Assembly (NCBI GenBank): GCA_001782675.1
Contig: MFPJ01000030.1
Coordinates: 1 to 39,064 of the forward strand
Length of the DNA stretch: 39,064 bases
Direction of reading: 5' to 3'
DNA from: Candidatus Levybacteria bacterium RIFCSPLOWO2_12_FULL_39_17
GTDB taxonomy: Bacteria > Patescibacteriota > Microgenomatia > Levybacterales > GWA1-39-11
Part shown: positions 7,140-15,960 of the stretch, piece by piece
Position numbering within the stretch: the stretch's first letter is position 1
How the letters are laid out: each line of letters begins with the position of its first letter
Translations under genes and position numbers: made by a program
Notes under the pieces: model-generated
What the model saw: only the letters and a program-made list of their open reading frames with translations
What the model was told of the DNA's origin: nothing
Database searches by the model: none

Positions 7140-9080
7140 ATCCCCGGGGTAGCTTTTATCCGTTAAGCTGCGTCCCGACCAATAAGGAACGCAGGATCAC
7201 TTAGACCTACTTTCGTACCTGCTCGACTTGTGAGTCTCACAGTCAAGCTGGCTTATGCCTATGCACTTACAACGCGATTTCCATCCGCGTTAAGCCAACC
7301 TTTGTACAACTCCGTTGCAATTTAGGAGTCAACCTCCCCAGTTAAACTGCCCACCACGCACTGTTTTCTTCCCGGATTTTTATGCGGGATAAGAATAATG
7401 ATTACCCATTTCAAAGAGAGGTATTTCACTGACCCCCGCCTTGCGGCGGGGTCCCTCCTATTCTCGACAGTTGAAAAAAGCTTTCAAATGCGAAGCTACA
7501 GTAAAGCTCCCGGGGTCTTTTTGTCCTAGGACAACCAGGCCGCGTCTTCACAGCCATCTCAATTTCGCCGGGTAAATGTTCAAGACAGTTGCTCAGTCGT
7601 TCTACCTTTCGTGCGGGTCGGAACTCACCCGACAAGGAACTTCGCTACCATAGAACAGTTATAGTTACTGCTGCCGTTCACTGGAGCTTTGATAACGAGC
7701 TGACTCTTACGAGCTTCACTCACCATCATTGACTTACCAGCACTGGGCAGGTGTCAGCCCCTATACTTTGCCTTTCGGCTTTGCAGGGACCTGTGTTTTA
7801 GATAAACAGTCGCTAAGCAAACTTTCGCTGCGGCCAGGATACCGGCTGGTACCTGGCAGGGCATCTCCCAAAGGTTACGCCCAGCTTTTTTGCCGAGTTC
7901 CTTGAACATTCTTCTCCCGATCGCCTTGGTGTTCTCCACCAGTCTACCTGTGTCGGTAATGCGGTACGGCAAGACTTGACACTCCCTGTGAATCTTTTCT
8001 CGCAGGCTGAAAGATAGATCCTCGTCCTACTCAGTTTCCCTTTCAAACTCGTACTCGCCACTCAATTTAACATTCTGACGGATTTCCCTATCAAAACTAT
8101 TTTATGGCTTAAACCCCGCAAGCGGGGCGATCTCTTCCACCCTGGTTAATCCCCAGGTGATAACCCCCTTGCGGGGGTAAACGCATCAAAACCTGTAGTC
8201 GAATTTTAACGACTCGTCCATCCGGCTACCCCGCGTTTCACACGGGCCACCGTTAGGAGCCGACTAACCCTTCGCTGACTTACATTGCGAAGGAAACCTT
8301 AGACTTTCGGCGTTCCGATTTCTCATCGGAATAATCGCTACTCATGCCAGCATTCTCACTCCCGCCTACTCCAGCAAGCCTTACGGCTCACCTTCAAAGC
8401 TGGCGGGACGCTCCCTTACTGCATTCCGGTCGTAAAACCGGAACACCTCCGTCTTCGGCATCAAGCTTAATCCTCGATCATTTTCGACGCCACAATCCCA
8501 AATCGACTAGTGAGCTGTTACGCTTTCTTTAAAGGATGGCTGCTTCTGAGCCAACCTCCTAGGTGTCTGAGGATCATGACTTTCTTAACAACTTAGCTTG
8601 AATTTAGAGGCCTTAAACGGGAGTCTGGGTTGTTTCCCTCTCGACCCACGACCTTAGCGCCGCAGGACTGACTCTCTATTCCAAAATGTTGGTATTCGGA
8701 GTTTGATTGATCCTGAAGAGTTTCCTCTCCAGATACCATTCAGTGCTCTACCCCCAACATTTATCAAATAAAGGCTATACCTAAATATATTTCAGGGAGA
8801 ACCAGCTATCTCCAAGTTCGATTGGCATATTACCCCTAACCACAAGTCATCCCATGATATTGCTACATCAACGGGTTCGGGCCTCCTGCCGATTTTCATC
8901 GGCATTCACCCTGCTCATGGTTAGCTCACCTGGTTTCGGGTCTTCTGTAACCTTCTAAATAGCCCAGTTAGGGCTCGCTTTCACTTCGCCTCCGTCGCAA
9001 TACGACTTAGACTTGAAGGCAACAAAAACTCACTGGCTCATTCTTCAATAGGCACGTGATCACTCGTGCACAGCACGAGG

Positions 9081-9185
9081 ATAAATTAACCTAATTGACC
9101 TAATTACTAATTGATCTAATCAATTGGACACTTTAAAAAATTGGTGCTTGATTAGAAATTAGAATAATTAGAAATTAGAAATTTA
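9081..9185 (-). repeat. Dispersed AT-rich repeat, copy 1, inside a 23S helix
   Basis: A run of AATTAG/CTAATT units forms a long imperfect hairpin, for example TCTAATCAA pairing with TTGATTAGA. It is capped on the rRNA helix formed by GCACGAGG (9073-9080) and CCTTGTGC (9187-9194), at about the position of E. coli helix 25. The same core (AAAAAATTGGTG then CTTGATTAG) recurs in the intergenic copy at 26566-26699. Confidence 0.75.
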
Positions 9186-9261
9186 GCCTTGTGCCATGCA
9201 CAAGCCTTCACTGCTTGTTAGCCATTAGTTTCAGGTACTATTTCATCCCCCTCCCGGGGTG

Positions 9262-9300
<39 letters not shown>

Positions 9301-9524
9301 AAGTGCTGATATTTAGCTTTGGAGCTTGGTCGCCCCGGCTTCCCACAGGGTTTAATCGTGCCCCATGGTACTCAGGAACAGACAAGGCGTAGAAAAAAAT
9401 TTCGCTTACAGGACTATCACCTTCTATGGTGGTGCAGTTCCGGCACCTTCTACTATCTTTTTCAACATCCTTTTGCATTTAAGCAAGTCGTCCTACAACA
9501 CTTCTTCTGCTCCGCAGAAGAAAA

Positions 9525-9658
9525 TCCTAATTGACCTAATTACTAATTTACCTAATCAAATACCAAAACCCAATGAGCAATGACTAAAACTTAGAACATT
9601 GAACATTGAAGAATTAGAAAATTGATTAGAAATTAGAATAATTAGAAATTAGAAATTT
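9525..9658 (-). repeat. Dispersed AT-rich repeat, copy 2, inside a 23S helix
   Basis: The same CTAATTGACCTAATTACTAA opening and TTGATTAGAAATTAG closing arms as copy 1, here with a different loop containing GAACATTGAACATTGAAG. It extends another domain I helix of 23S and is followed by its own small stem CCTTTTGCGAAGCAAAAGG. Confidence 0.72.
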
Positions 9659-9984
9659 CCTTTTGCGAAGCAAAAGGAGTTTGAGCTGATCCCTTTTCAC
9701 TCGCCGCTACTAAGGGAATCTCTTTGATTTCTTTTCCACCGGTTACTTAGATGTTTCAGTTCACCGGGTTCCCTACCCGCCACTAATATGATCTCGATAA
9801 ATCGAAACCAACTTCATGGCAAAGGTTATGCCGAATTTGCATCGGCATGGGTTTCCCCATTCGGACACCGCCGGATCAAAGCATCATGGGCTGCTCCCCG
9901 ACGATTTTCGCTGCCGTAGAAACGTCCTTCTTCGGTCAACACTTCCTAGGCATCCACTAATGGCGTGGCAATAGCGTAGATTTT

Positions 9985-10301
9985 AAAAAACCACTGTCCG
10001 ATTTACATCGGACTGGCCTAGTTGTTCTTAATTATTATTTGAGAATAACAATTTACCCCGACACCATTCTATGATGCGGGGTTTATATTTCCCCAATTGT
10101 TAAAGAGCGAAGCACTTTAACCCTGAGCGAACCACCACTTGGTGGTGAGTCGAACGGGTTAAGGCCATTTTCTCCCTAATATACTTTTGTCTCGCCCCGA
10201 GTAAAATTGCCCTCGGCGACGAGGCAGAAATATACTAGCTGTGCCTGCCAGTTTCAGCTTGCTTGAACCTGGCACTTTTTTTTTGCAAAAGCGAAAAAAA
10301 G
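9985..10301 (-). other. tRNA-Ala to 23S spacer
   Basis: About 317 bases of transcribed spacer with no gene. It holds several stems likely to guide processing: TTGTTATTCTCAAATAA-type AT-rich hairpin near 10025-10050, CCCCGCATCATAGAATGG region near 10058-10080, CCACCACTTGGTGG near 10131-10144, and a GCAAGC...CTTGC region next to the tRNA. No second tRNA was found. Confidence 0.6.
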
Positions 10302-10374
10302 TGGACCGGAAGAGATTTGAACTCTCGACCTCAGCTATGCAAAAGCTGCGCTCTACCAACTAAGCTACCGGCCC
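10302..10374 (-). tRNA. tRNA-Ala (anticodon UGC)
   Basis: A 73-base cloverleaf on the minus strand. The acceptor GGGCCGG pairs with CCGGTCC and contains the G3-U70 pair that marks alanine tRNAs. The anticodon stem CAGCT/AGCTG closes the loop TTTGCAT with UGC in the middle. The T arm is GAGAG, TTCAAAT, CTCTT. The discriminator is A and the 3' CCA is not encoded. It is the first gene of the rRNA operon, in the place normally held by 16S plus spacer tRNAs. Confidence 0.95.
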
Positions 10375-10598
10375 CTTAAGATCTTGCATGAATCTGGAAA
10401 CCCGCACACTTTTAAAGTTGGCGGTCCATTAAACAAATTAATTTTTAAACCTGATTCGAGAATAAAGCATTGCCGGTTATCGGCAGAAGTAGTTGACCCC
10501 GATTAAATTGGGCTCAATAGGGACTCCTATATCCGGAGTGTATTGAGTTAGTCTGAGTTAAAAGTCATAAAATACGTGCTTTCCTCGAAAGGTACTTT

Positions 10599-10627
10599 AT
10601 TCTACCTAGATCCGAGCCTTATGTCAA
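10599..10627 (-). promoter_or_regulatory. rRNA operon promoter
   Basis: Minus strand TTGACA (10622-10627), exactly 17 bases, TAGAAT (10599-10604): close to the sigma70 consensus. Transcription should begin near 10592 and run through a leader of about 217 bases into tRNA-Ala, 23S and 5S. There is no room for a 16S gene between this promoter and the tRNA. Confidence 0.8.
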
Positions 10628-10678
10628 GATAGGAAAATAAAATAGACAGCAAAATGACAATTTAAACTTCTAAAATTG

Positions 10679-10684
10679 TATAAT
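10679..10684 (+). promoter_or_regulatory. -10 element of the 75-aa gene (leaderless)
   Basis: TATAAT ends eight bases before the ATG at 10693, with TGACAA 18 bases upstream as weak -35. AAGGA is present but only one base from the ATG, too close to serve as a normal ribosome site. It diverges from the rRNA promoter. Confidence 0.5.
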
Positions 10685-10692
10685 ACAAGGAT

Positions 10693-10920
10693 ATGGATTT
10701 TGAGGAAAAAGTTAACTTTTTAAGATCATTGCCAAAATTTCGGGTTGTGCCTATCTCCGAAATTAAAGCAATAGCTTATGCTGCAAAAGAAAAAGATAAA
10801 GTAGAATTGGGAGATTTTTTAATCGGGCGAACAAACTCATTAAGCTTGACCCTAAATATTGAAGACATTAAAAGGATTGTCAAAGTTTATCCTTCCCTCG
10901 AGCCAAAGTTAAAAATTTGA
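10693..10920 (+). CDS. Hypothetical protein (75 aa)
   Basis: A small, charged, soluble protein (MDFEEKVNFLRSLPKFRVVP...) with alternating helical segments, for example EIKAIAYAAKEKDKVELGDF. I do not recognise it. It has its own promoter-like element, diverges from the rRNA operon, and its stop codon overlaps the -35 of the following gene's promoter (TTGACA at 10917-10922). Confidence 0.55.
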   Translation: MDFEEKVNFLRSLPKFRVVPISEIKAIAYAAKEKDKVELGDFLIGRTNSLSLTLNIEDIKRIVKVYPSLEPKLKI

Positions 10921-10945
10921 CAAATTGGTTCTTTTTTGCTAGAAT
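10917..10945 (+). promoter_or_regulatory. Promoter of the CAP-domain gene
   Basis: TTGACA (10917-10922), 17-base spacer, TAGAAT (10940-10945): near-consensus. The predicted start is about 10952, just before the leader hairpin at 10956-10977. Confidence 0.75.
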
Positions 10946-10955
10946 AGCTTTCACA

Positions 10956-10983
10956 AGTTTCGCAAATATGCGGAACTTTTTTT
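10956..10983 (+). terminator. Leader hairpin with T-run before the CAP-domain gene
   Basis: AGTTTCGCA and TGCGGAACT form a nine-pair stem (one G-U pair) closed by AATA, followed by seven T residues that end at the ATG at 10984. It has the form of an intrinsic terminator but lies between a strong promoter and the gene it would serve, so it may act as an attenuator or as a hairpin that hides the start codon. Confidence 0.6.
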
Positions 10984-11649
10984 ATGTCAAAGGCAGGAAA
11001 TATTCTACTCCTTGTGATGGCATTTTTTTCCATCACGGGAGCTATGCATGAGACAAAGGCAACAAAAAAAATTACCCAGGATTTGAGCTCATGCTCAGCG
11101 TCCCGGGTTTCTACTAAGCTTTGTGAGGAAATTTTAAATCAAAGCTGTATCGCTTCCCCTGAGGAAACACTCAAACAAGCGCAAGGCAACGTTATTGTTG
11201 CCGGATCACAAAGTCAAACTCTTCAGGCATCTTCCGCAATTGATCCCATAGTTTTACCCACTATGCAGCCTTTGGCTCCCGAATCTCTCCAAAATGATAC
11301 ACCTCTCAACTCTGACTTGATATTTGACTTGGCAAACCAATTTCGCGCCTCAGTTGGGCTTGCCCCTTTTGAGAAAGATGATAAAGTTTGTGAGCTTGCA
11401 GAGTCAAGAAGTAATGAGCTTGCCGGGGAAATTACAAACGGAAACATCCATTCGGGACTCTATAATAGAAATCTCCCCTATTGGATCTTTGAGAACGCAA
11501 AAGTGGGATCAAATGAACAAGGAACTGTGTCTTGGTGGCTATCATCACCCATTCACAAAAGTTCCGTTGTGGGTGACTATAGGTTTTCTTGTGTCAAATG
11601 CACCGGAACTTATTGTTCTCAGCTTTTCACAAGCTTTTCTCCTAAATAG
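10984..11649 (+). CDS. Secreted CAP/SCP-domain protein
   Basis: The 221-residue protein begins with a hydrophobic signal or anchor segment (ILLLVMAFFSITGAM), then a low-complexity Ser/Gln-rich linker, then a CAP superfamily domain over about residues 110-221. Visible signatures are LANQFRASVGLAPF (the usual N..R...GL helix), ELAESRSNELA, a histidine in IHSGLYNR, ENAKVG, and the final WWLSSPIHKSSVVGDYRFSC ... YCSQLF block. Bacterial CAP proteins are extracellular and of mostly unknown activity. No Shine-Dalgarno sequence; the T-run of the leader hairpin touches the ATG. Cysteines in the C-terminal part may form disulfides. Confidence 0.8.
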   Translation: MSKAGNILLLVMAFFSITGAMHETKATKKITQDLSSCSASRVSTKLCEEILNQSCIASPEETLKQAQGNVIVAGSQSQTLQASSAIDPIVLPTMQPLAPESLQNDTPLNSDLIFDLANQFRASVGLAPFEKDDKVCELAESRSNELAGEITNGNIHSGLYNRNLPYWIFENAKVGSNEQGTVSWWLSSPIHKSSVVGDYRFSCVKCTGTYCSQLFTSFSPK

Positions 11650-11697
11650 ATTCCTACTTGCCCTAAAAATAGAGCCGGAGATATAATATAGGGTGGC

Positions 11698-12282
11698 ATG
11701 ATGATCAGAAAAAAATCACTGGTAAAAAACATTGACCTCGAAAAACTGGCGGTAAAACTAACCGAATGGGTAGGTACACCTGCGTCAATTATAGTACACA
11801 CCTTTCTTTTTATTGGTTCTTTTTTGGTTTATTTTTTGGGAGTAAAATTTAACACTATACTTTTAATTGTAACAACTGTAGTTTCTCTTGAGGCAATTTA
11901 TCTTGCTCTTTTTATTCAATTAACTGTAAATAGGACAACGGAAAGCCTTGAAGATGTAGGGGAAAATCTTGAGGAAATTCAGGAGGATGTTGAGGGACTT
12001 GAGGGAGGATTTGGTGAAATCGTGGAGGATGTTGAGGGACTTGAGGGGAATATTAAGAGGATAAGAAAAAATGTTGAAGGACTGGAGGCGGATGTTGAAG
12101 ACATTTCATCTGACATTGATAAATTTTATCTTGAGGAAGACCGGGAAAAACATCAGGAGGGTCAGGCTCACATTGAATCAAGTAAATCTCTTCAGAACAT
12201 TGAGAAAGAGCTAATCACACTTTCAAACGGAATTATTGCCCTTCGGGATGACCTTGAAATCCTCAAGAAAAACCTCCCCTAA
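11698..12282 (+). CDS. DUF1003-like membrane protein with repeated coiled coil
   Basis: Residues about 10-80 resemble DUF1003: WVGTPASIIVHTFLFIGSFL, a second membrane segment, then VVSLEAIYLALFIQLTVNR, the family's SLEA...NR signature. The C-terminal half is an acidic coiled coil with three near-copies of a 14-residue unit containing (E/D/N)VEGLE, followed by helices rich in Glu and Lys. The 194-residue protein should sit in the inner membrane with the coiled coil in the cytoplasm, perhaps as an oligomerisation arm. A TTGCCC-18-TATAAT promoter (11658-11687) lies ten bases before the ATG. Function unknown. Confidence 0.75.
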   Translation: MMIRKKSLVKNIDLEKLAVKLTEWVGTPASIIVHTFLFIGSFLVYFLGVKFNTILLIVTTVVSLEAIYLALFIQLTVNRTTESLEDVGENLEEIQEDVEGLEGGFGEIVEDVEGLEGNIKRIRKNVEGLEADVEDISSDIDKFYLEEDREKHQEGQAHIESSKSLQNIEKELITLSNGIIALRDDLEILKKNLP

Positions 12283-12324
12283 ATCTTCTCCACGAGGCGA
12301 ACCCGAGAGCGACAGGAACCTAAT

Positions 12325-13863
12325 TTAAGCGGCTACAGATTCAGGAACAGGATATCCGTATTTTTTAAGGAATTCAATGCTTTGATATACCCCGCTTGCA
12401 CTCCAGGCTTGAATTAGCTGACCCGGCTGCTCTACTCTGTATTTAATTTGCCCTTCTGCGTCAACAATTCTCCCATTAATTCTTGGCTCAGGTGTATCAT
12501 CGCTTGGTACGTTTTCGGGCATTATCCCAAGACTTAACCAGATATTGACGGTGCATTGATGCACTAATGCTGCAAGATCAATATTTCCATGCCTTTCAAG
12601 CCCTTTTGCAATCTTGTTGTTTTCTCTAATCCAAACGCTTCCATTGTGATATGAAGCCGGATTATATCTTACTTCAGAGCTTGCAAGGGTCCTGATCCCT
12701 TTTCCTGAAAACATTTCAGGTGAAAATAGAGCTCTAATAAGCATCTCTCTTTTTCGTACAATCCCAGGATCATCCCCTTCTAAAATGTCCGAGTCCAAAA
12801 CATGACCCATGTCAGAAGTTCTTATTCTTAAGAGCTCATATGCCCCATCTTCTTTTTTTTCTGCACCGAGAGCAAAATAACCTCCTCTTTCATCTTCAAC
12901 CCAAAAATCATTCAGAATTCTGTCTTTTAAATTTTTAGCGCGTCCATCATACAAATGCTTATTCTCCGGAAACAGACTGCTTAGCGCTTGAAGAGCCTTA
13001 TACGCATCCACTTGAAGTGAAAACGAAGCAATACCATAAGTATTGTCAGCAATTCTTCCGTCAGCATGATGATAAGCTTCTTTTGAATCTCGCCATACTT
13101 GATTTGAAATCCCTTTGGGGATTTCCTGGCGAAACTCAAGCATTCCCAAAGGACTCGCATCTATCTCTTTTATCATAAGATCAGCTGCAAGCGTTACGGC
13201 ATGAAGAACTTCTTGTTCTTCTCCGTTTTTGTCTTTATAAACTTCCGATAATATTTCTCTTCCTTTTTGCTGTACATATAAACCTGCAAGCTGTATATAC
13301 AAAGGGTTTGAATCCTTTGCGCCATAATAGGCCCATCCCCAACCGGATTCTGAAGTTATTTTTTGAGCAAGCGGATCTTCAGGAGATCTCTTCTCGTGAA
13401 TTATGCTTCCCCGCCTTTCCTCCCTTGCGTAATCGAAATCAACCCCCTGGCTTTCAGCAAGAGAAATAAGAGCGGTTTTGGCAACTTTTGGAAAGTCTTT
13501 TATTAGATCTTGCGCAACAATTATTTCATCCCGGCCAAACTCGGTGTCACTAAAAAGTTGCAATTCCGGTTTTTCGGCGTTTTCAGGCGTACAGGCAGCT
13601 GCCGAAACGGGATGAAGACCAATGTCTTCTACTTTTTGTGCTTTGGTAACAAGCATCAATGCTTCAATTGGAGAAATAGGAGCAGGCCAGCGAATTTCAA
13701 CAGGGCTCATGGAGACTATAACTTCGCCTTGAGGCAAATATACAGGGTGCGGATCTTGTTCGTTTCCTTCAAAAGCGACATACCTTCCCGGCCGATCTGG
13801 ACTTATAGGATGAACTCTTGAATTTCCAATTTTATCTAATAAATCCGCTTCAACAGCGTTCAT
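12325..13863 (-). CDS. Six-hairpin glycosidase, amylo-alpha-1,6-glucosidase-like
   Basis: The 512-residue protein has landmarks of the glycogen-debranching-enzyme C-terminal (alpha/alpha)6-barrel family: GWGWAYYGAKDSNPLYIQLA, NQVWRDSKEAYHHADGRIAD, MGHVLDSDILEGDD, SGKGIRTLASSEVRYNPASY and HNGSVWIRENNKIAKGLER in the usual order. Such enzymes cleave alpha-glucosidic bonds in glycogen, starch or trehalose-related sugars. No signal peptide is seen, so it should be cytoplasmic. No glycogen synthase or phosphorylase lies nearby, so the substrate is open. It is converging with the DUF1003-like gene and has its own promoter at 13884-13911. Confidence 0.8.
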   Translation of the reverse strand: MNAVEADLLDKIGNSRVHPISPDRPGRYVAFEGNEQDPHPVYLPQGEVIVSMSPVEIRWPAPISPIEALMLVTKAQKVEDIGLHPVSAAACTPENAEKPELQLFSDTEFGRDEIIVAQDLIKDFPKVAKTALISLAESQGVDFDYAREERRGSIIHEKRSPEDPLAQKITSESGWGWAYYGAKDSNPLYIQLAGLYVQQKGREILSEVYKDKNGEEQEVLHAVTLAADLMIKEIDASPLGMLEFRQEIPKGISNQVWRDSKEAYHHADGRIADNTYGIASFSLQVDAYKALQALSSLFPENKHLYDGRAKNLKDRILNDFWVEDERGGYFALGAEKKEDGAYELLRIRTSDMGHVLDSDILEGDDPGIVRKREMLIRALFSPEMFSGKGIRTLASSEVRYNPASYHNGSVWIRENNKIAKGLERHGNIDLAALVHQCTVNIWLSLGIMPENVPSDDTPEPRINGRIVDAEGQIKYRVEQPGQLIQAWSASGVYQSIEFLKKYGYPVPESVAA

Positions 13864-13883
13864 AAACTGCTGCCTATAATGCT

Positions 13884-13911
13884 ATTGTAATACCGAAAAT
13901 GCAGGAGTCAA
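13884..13911 (-). promoter_or_regulatory. Promoter of the glycosidase gene
   Basis: Minus strand TTGACT (13906-13911), 16 bases, TACAAT (13884-13889), 20 bases from the ATG at 13863. One of few genes here with a leader long enough for initiation signals, though only a weak AGGCAGCAG precedes the start. Confidence 0.5.
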
Positions 13912-13918
13912 GAAGCAG

Positions 13919-14845
13919 TTAAATTTTGCCTTCCATTAGCGCTCGTTCTACCTCTAAGGCTGCCATGGAGCCAAAAGCGGCGGCGGTTACCGCCTGTTTA
14001 TAAATTGCGTCATGAACATCTCCTGCAACATAAATCCCTTCTATATTGGTTTTGGTGTGATCGTAAACCTTAATAAATCCTTTATCGTCGCGGTCAATAC
14101 CTTGAAATAATGCGGAATTGGGAATGTGCCCAACAGCTACAAAAACCCCATCAATCGGCATTTCAGATATTCCATTGGTTTGATTATTTTTTATTTTTAC
14201 TTTTTCGACTTTATTCTCCCCCAAGATTTCGACAATCTCGGAATTAAATATTAATTTAATTTTTGGATTTTCTTTCACCCTTTTCTGCATAATCTGTGAG
14301 GCGCGAAACTCGCCTCGCCTGTGAACAATTGTCACCGAACTTGCGAATTTCGTTAGTACCAGCGCCTCTTCCATTGCACTGTCTCCTCCACCAACAACAA
14401 TCGCGTTTTTATTTCTGAAAAAAGGAGCATCACATGGCGCGCAGGATGAAACTCCCCGGCCAATTCTTTCCTGCTCACCGGGAACCCCAAGCCATCGAGT
14501 TTCTGCGCCCGTTGCGATAATTACCGATTTGGAAGAATATGTTTTTTCATCGTCTGTGTGAATCGTAAAGGGTTTTTTGGTAAAGTCTGCGTCTTTGAAA
14601 TCAACATCCAAAATTTGTGCCCCATGATGTTCAGCCTGCTTTCTCATGTTCATCATTAAATCAGGACCCTGGATACCCTCGGGAAATCCGGGATAGTTCT
14701 CCACAAGCGTAGTCAGCATGAGTTGCCCCCCCCACTTTCTTCCCGCGATAACAAGGGTTTTTAAATTGGCGCGGGTGGCATAGAGAGCCGCAGTCAAACC
14801 CGCCGGCCCTGATCCGACAATAATCACATCAGATAAATTTTCCAT
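13919..14845 (-). CDS. trxB: Thioredoxin reductase
   Basis: A full-length 308-residue NADPH- and FAD-dependent thioredoxin reductase. FAD binding is seen in IVGSGPAGLTAALYA at the N-terminus, the redox pair is C135/C138 in SSCAPCDAPFF, NADPH binding in VVGGGDSAMEEALVL, the HRR motif contacting the NADPH phosphate in VHRRGEFRA, and the final FAD motif in GIYVAGDV. It lies downstream of the thioredoxin gene in the same direction, separated by about 100 bases filled with a terminal-inverted-repeat element. The pair should reduce cytoplasmic disulfides. Confidence 0.96.
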   Translation of the reverse strand: MENLSDVIIVGSGPAGLTAALYATRANLKTLVIAGRKWGGQLMLTTLVENYPGFPEGIQGPDLMMNMRKQAEHHGAQILDVDFKDADFTKKPFTIHTDDEKTYSSKSVIIATGAETRWLGVPGEQERIGRGVSSCAPCDAPFFRNKNAIVVGGGDSAMEEALVLTKFASSVTIVHRRGEFRASQIMQKRVKENPKIKLIFNSEIVEILGENKVEKVKIKNNQTNGISEMPIDGVFVAVGHIPNSALFQGIDRDDKGFIKVYDHTKTNIEGIYVAGDVHDAIYKQAVTAAAFGSMAALEVERALMEGKI

Positions 14846-14853
14846 AGGAAAAT

Positions 14854-14950
14854 AATACTACAAATACAGTACCAATACTACCAATATCAAATATTTCAAT
14901 GAAACTTGGCTTATTGAATTATTCGTAGTATTTGTGGCATTTGTAGTATT
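14854..14950. repeat. Short element with 12-bp terminal inverted repeats between trxA and trxB
   Basis: The 97-base stretch begins with AATACTACAAAT (14854-14865) and ends with its exact reverse complement (14939-14950). Internal sub-repeats echo the same unit (CCAATACTACCAATA, CGTAGTATTTGTGG). Its right end covers two bases of the trxA stop codon. It can form a long hairpin and may be a MITE-like unit or a processing/termination structure. Confidence 0.65.
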
Positions 14951-15275
14951 AAGCAGCTAGGGCTGCGTCAATATTACTCTTAAACACTTCTTTCGGTTGT
15001 ACTCCTACCATTGTCTGCTCAGGTTTGCCGTTTTTAAATATCACAAGGGTGGGTATGGACATTATTCCATAGTCAGATGGAGTTTTTGTATTCTCGTCAA
15101 CATTTACTTTGCCGACTTTAATTTTGCCGGAATATTCCCTGGCTACTTCCTCAACAATAGGCCCCACCATTTTACAAGGCTGGCACCATTCTGCCCAGAA
15201 ATCAACAAGGACAGGAATATCACTCTGAAGAACTTCCTTTTCAAATGTATTGTCTGTGAGGGTTAAAATATTCAT
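14949..15275 (-). CDS. trxA: Thioredoxin
   Basis: A classical 108-residue thioredoxin: active site WCQPCK with C31 and C34, the buried aspartate in VDFWAEW, and the cis-proline loop in MSIPTLVIFKNG. It reduces protein disulfides and is recharged by the TrxB encoded just downstream. A promoter (TTGAAA, 17 bases, TATACT) ends six bases before the ATG, so the message is probably leaderless. Confidence 0.96.
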   Translation of the reverse strand: MNILTLTDNTFEKEVLQSDIPVLVDFWAEWCQPCKMVGPIVEEVAREYSGKIKVGKVNVDENTKTPSDYGIMSIPTLVIFKNGKPEQTMVGVQPKEVFKSNIDAALAA

Positions 15276-15281
15276 GAATCA

Positions 15282-15310
15282 AGTATAAATTATCACGCTT
15301 CGAATTTCAA
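15282..15310 (-). promoter_or_regulatory. trxA promoter (leaderless)
   Basis: Minus strand TTGAAA (15305-15310), 17 bases, TATACT (15282-15287), then six bases to the ATG at 15275. Confidence 0.6.
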
Positions 15311-15332
15311 ACATCAAAACTTTTAATATTTA

Positions 15333-15956
15333 CTATTTGCTTTTTAATATCTCTTTCACTTCTTCATCCTCAATCTGCGGGAATTCTTGATAAAATTGTC
15401 CAACAGCCGAGAAATCACGAGGCAGAAGAACTAAAACAATGGTTGTAAAATATTTTAATATTTCCTTTTTCGTAAGTTTTGAAATAACCGGAGTTGCCAA
15501 AATTATTTTTTCCGCATGGAGCTTTTTTAAGATCATGCTAGCCGCAACAGCTGTTGAACCTGTCGCAACTCCATCATCAACAATTATCACATCGCGCCCG
15601 CTAACATTTATTTTTGCCGCCCCAAGCTTTTCTTCCCTTGCGCGAACCGATTCAATCGTTTGCCTAAGTAACATTTCCTTTTCTTCTTGGGATAATTTTA
15701 TTTTTTCCAAGATACGCTCATCCCAGTAGGCTATCCCGCCTGTACCGACAGCGCCAAGTGCAAGTTCCGGATTTTGAGGTGCGGTAATTTTCTTAACCAC
15801 TAAAGGAAAAAGAGGAATTTGAAGAATTCTGGAAACAATATTTCCTACTACAATCCCGCCTCTGGGGATCGCGACAACTATGGGGCTTTTTAAGCCTCTA
15901 ATCTTCCCTACTTTGGAAGCAAGTAAAATTCCCGCTTCCTCACGATTTAAAAACAT
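15333..15956 (-). CDS. Phosphoribosyltransferase-family protein
   Basis: The 207-residue protein has the type I phosphoribosyltransferase fold: the PRPP loop VIIVDDGVATGSTAVA (about residues 123-138), preceded by a hood/flexible segment VKKITAPQNPELALGAVGTGG typical of the stand-alone phosphoribosyltransferases of unknown substrate. N-terminal REEAGILLA and VVAIPRGGIVVG also match those proteins. It is not a clear match to Hpt, Apt, Upp or PyrE, so the base or other acceptor cannot be named. It lies between trxA and a membrane protein with no obvious shared role. Confidence 0.82.
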   Translation of the reverse strand: MFLNREEAGILLASKVGKIRGLKSPIVVAIPRGGIVVGNIVSRILQIPLFPLVVKKITAPQNPELALGAVGTGGIAYWDERILEKIKLSQEEKEMLLRQTIESVRAREEKLGAAKINVSGRDVIIVDDGVATGSTAVAASMILKKLHAEKIILATPVISKLTKKEILKYFTTIVLVLLPRDFSAVGQFYQEFPQIEDEEVKEILKSK

Positions 15957-15960
15957 AAAA

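Noticed and set aside
6527-8532. Protein frames within 23S exons and introns other than the LAGLIDADG gene
   Set aside because: They lie across conserved rRNA sequence or the ORF-less intron and have no protein-like pattern.
9985-10301. A second tRNA in the spacer before 23S
   Set aside because: No cloverleaf with a T-arm consensus other than tRNA-Ala; the stems there fit processing structures.
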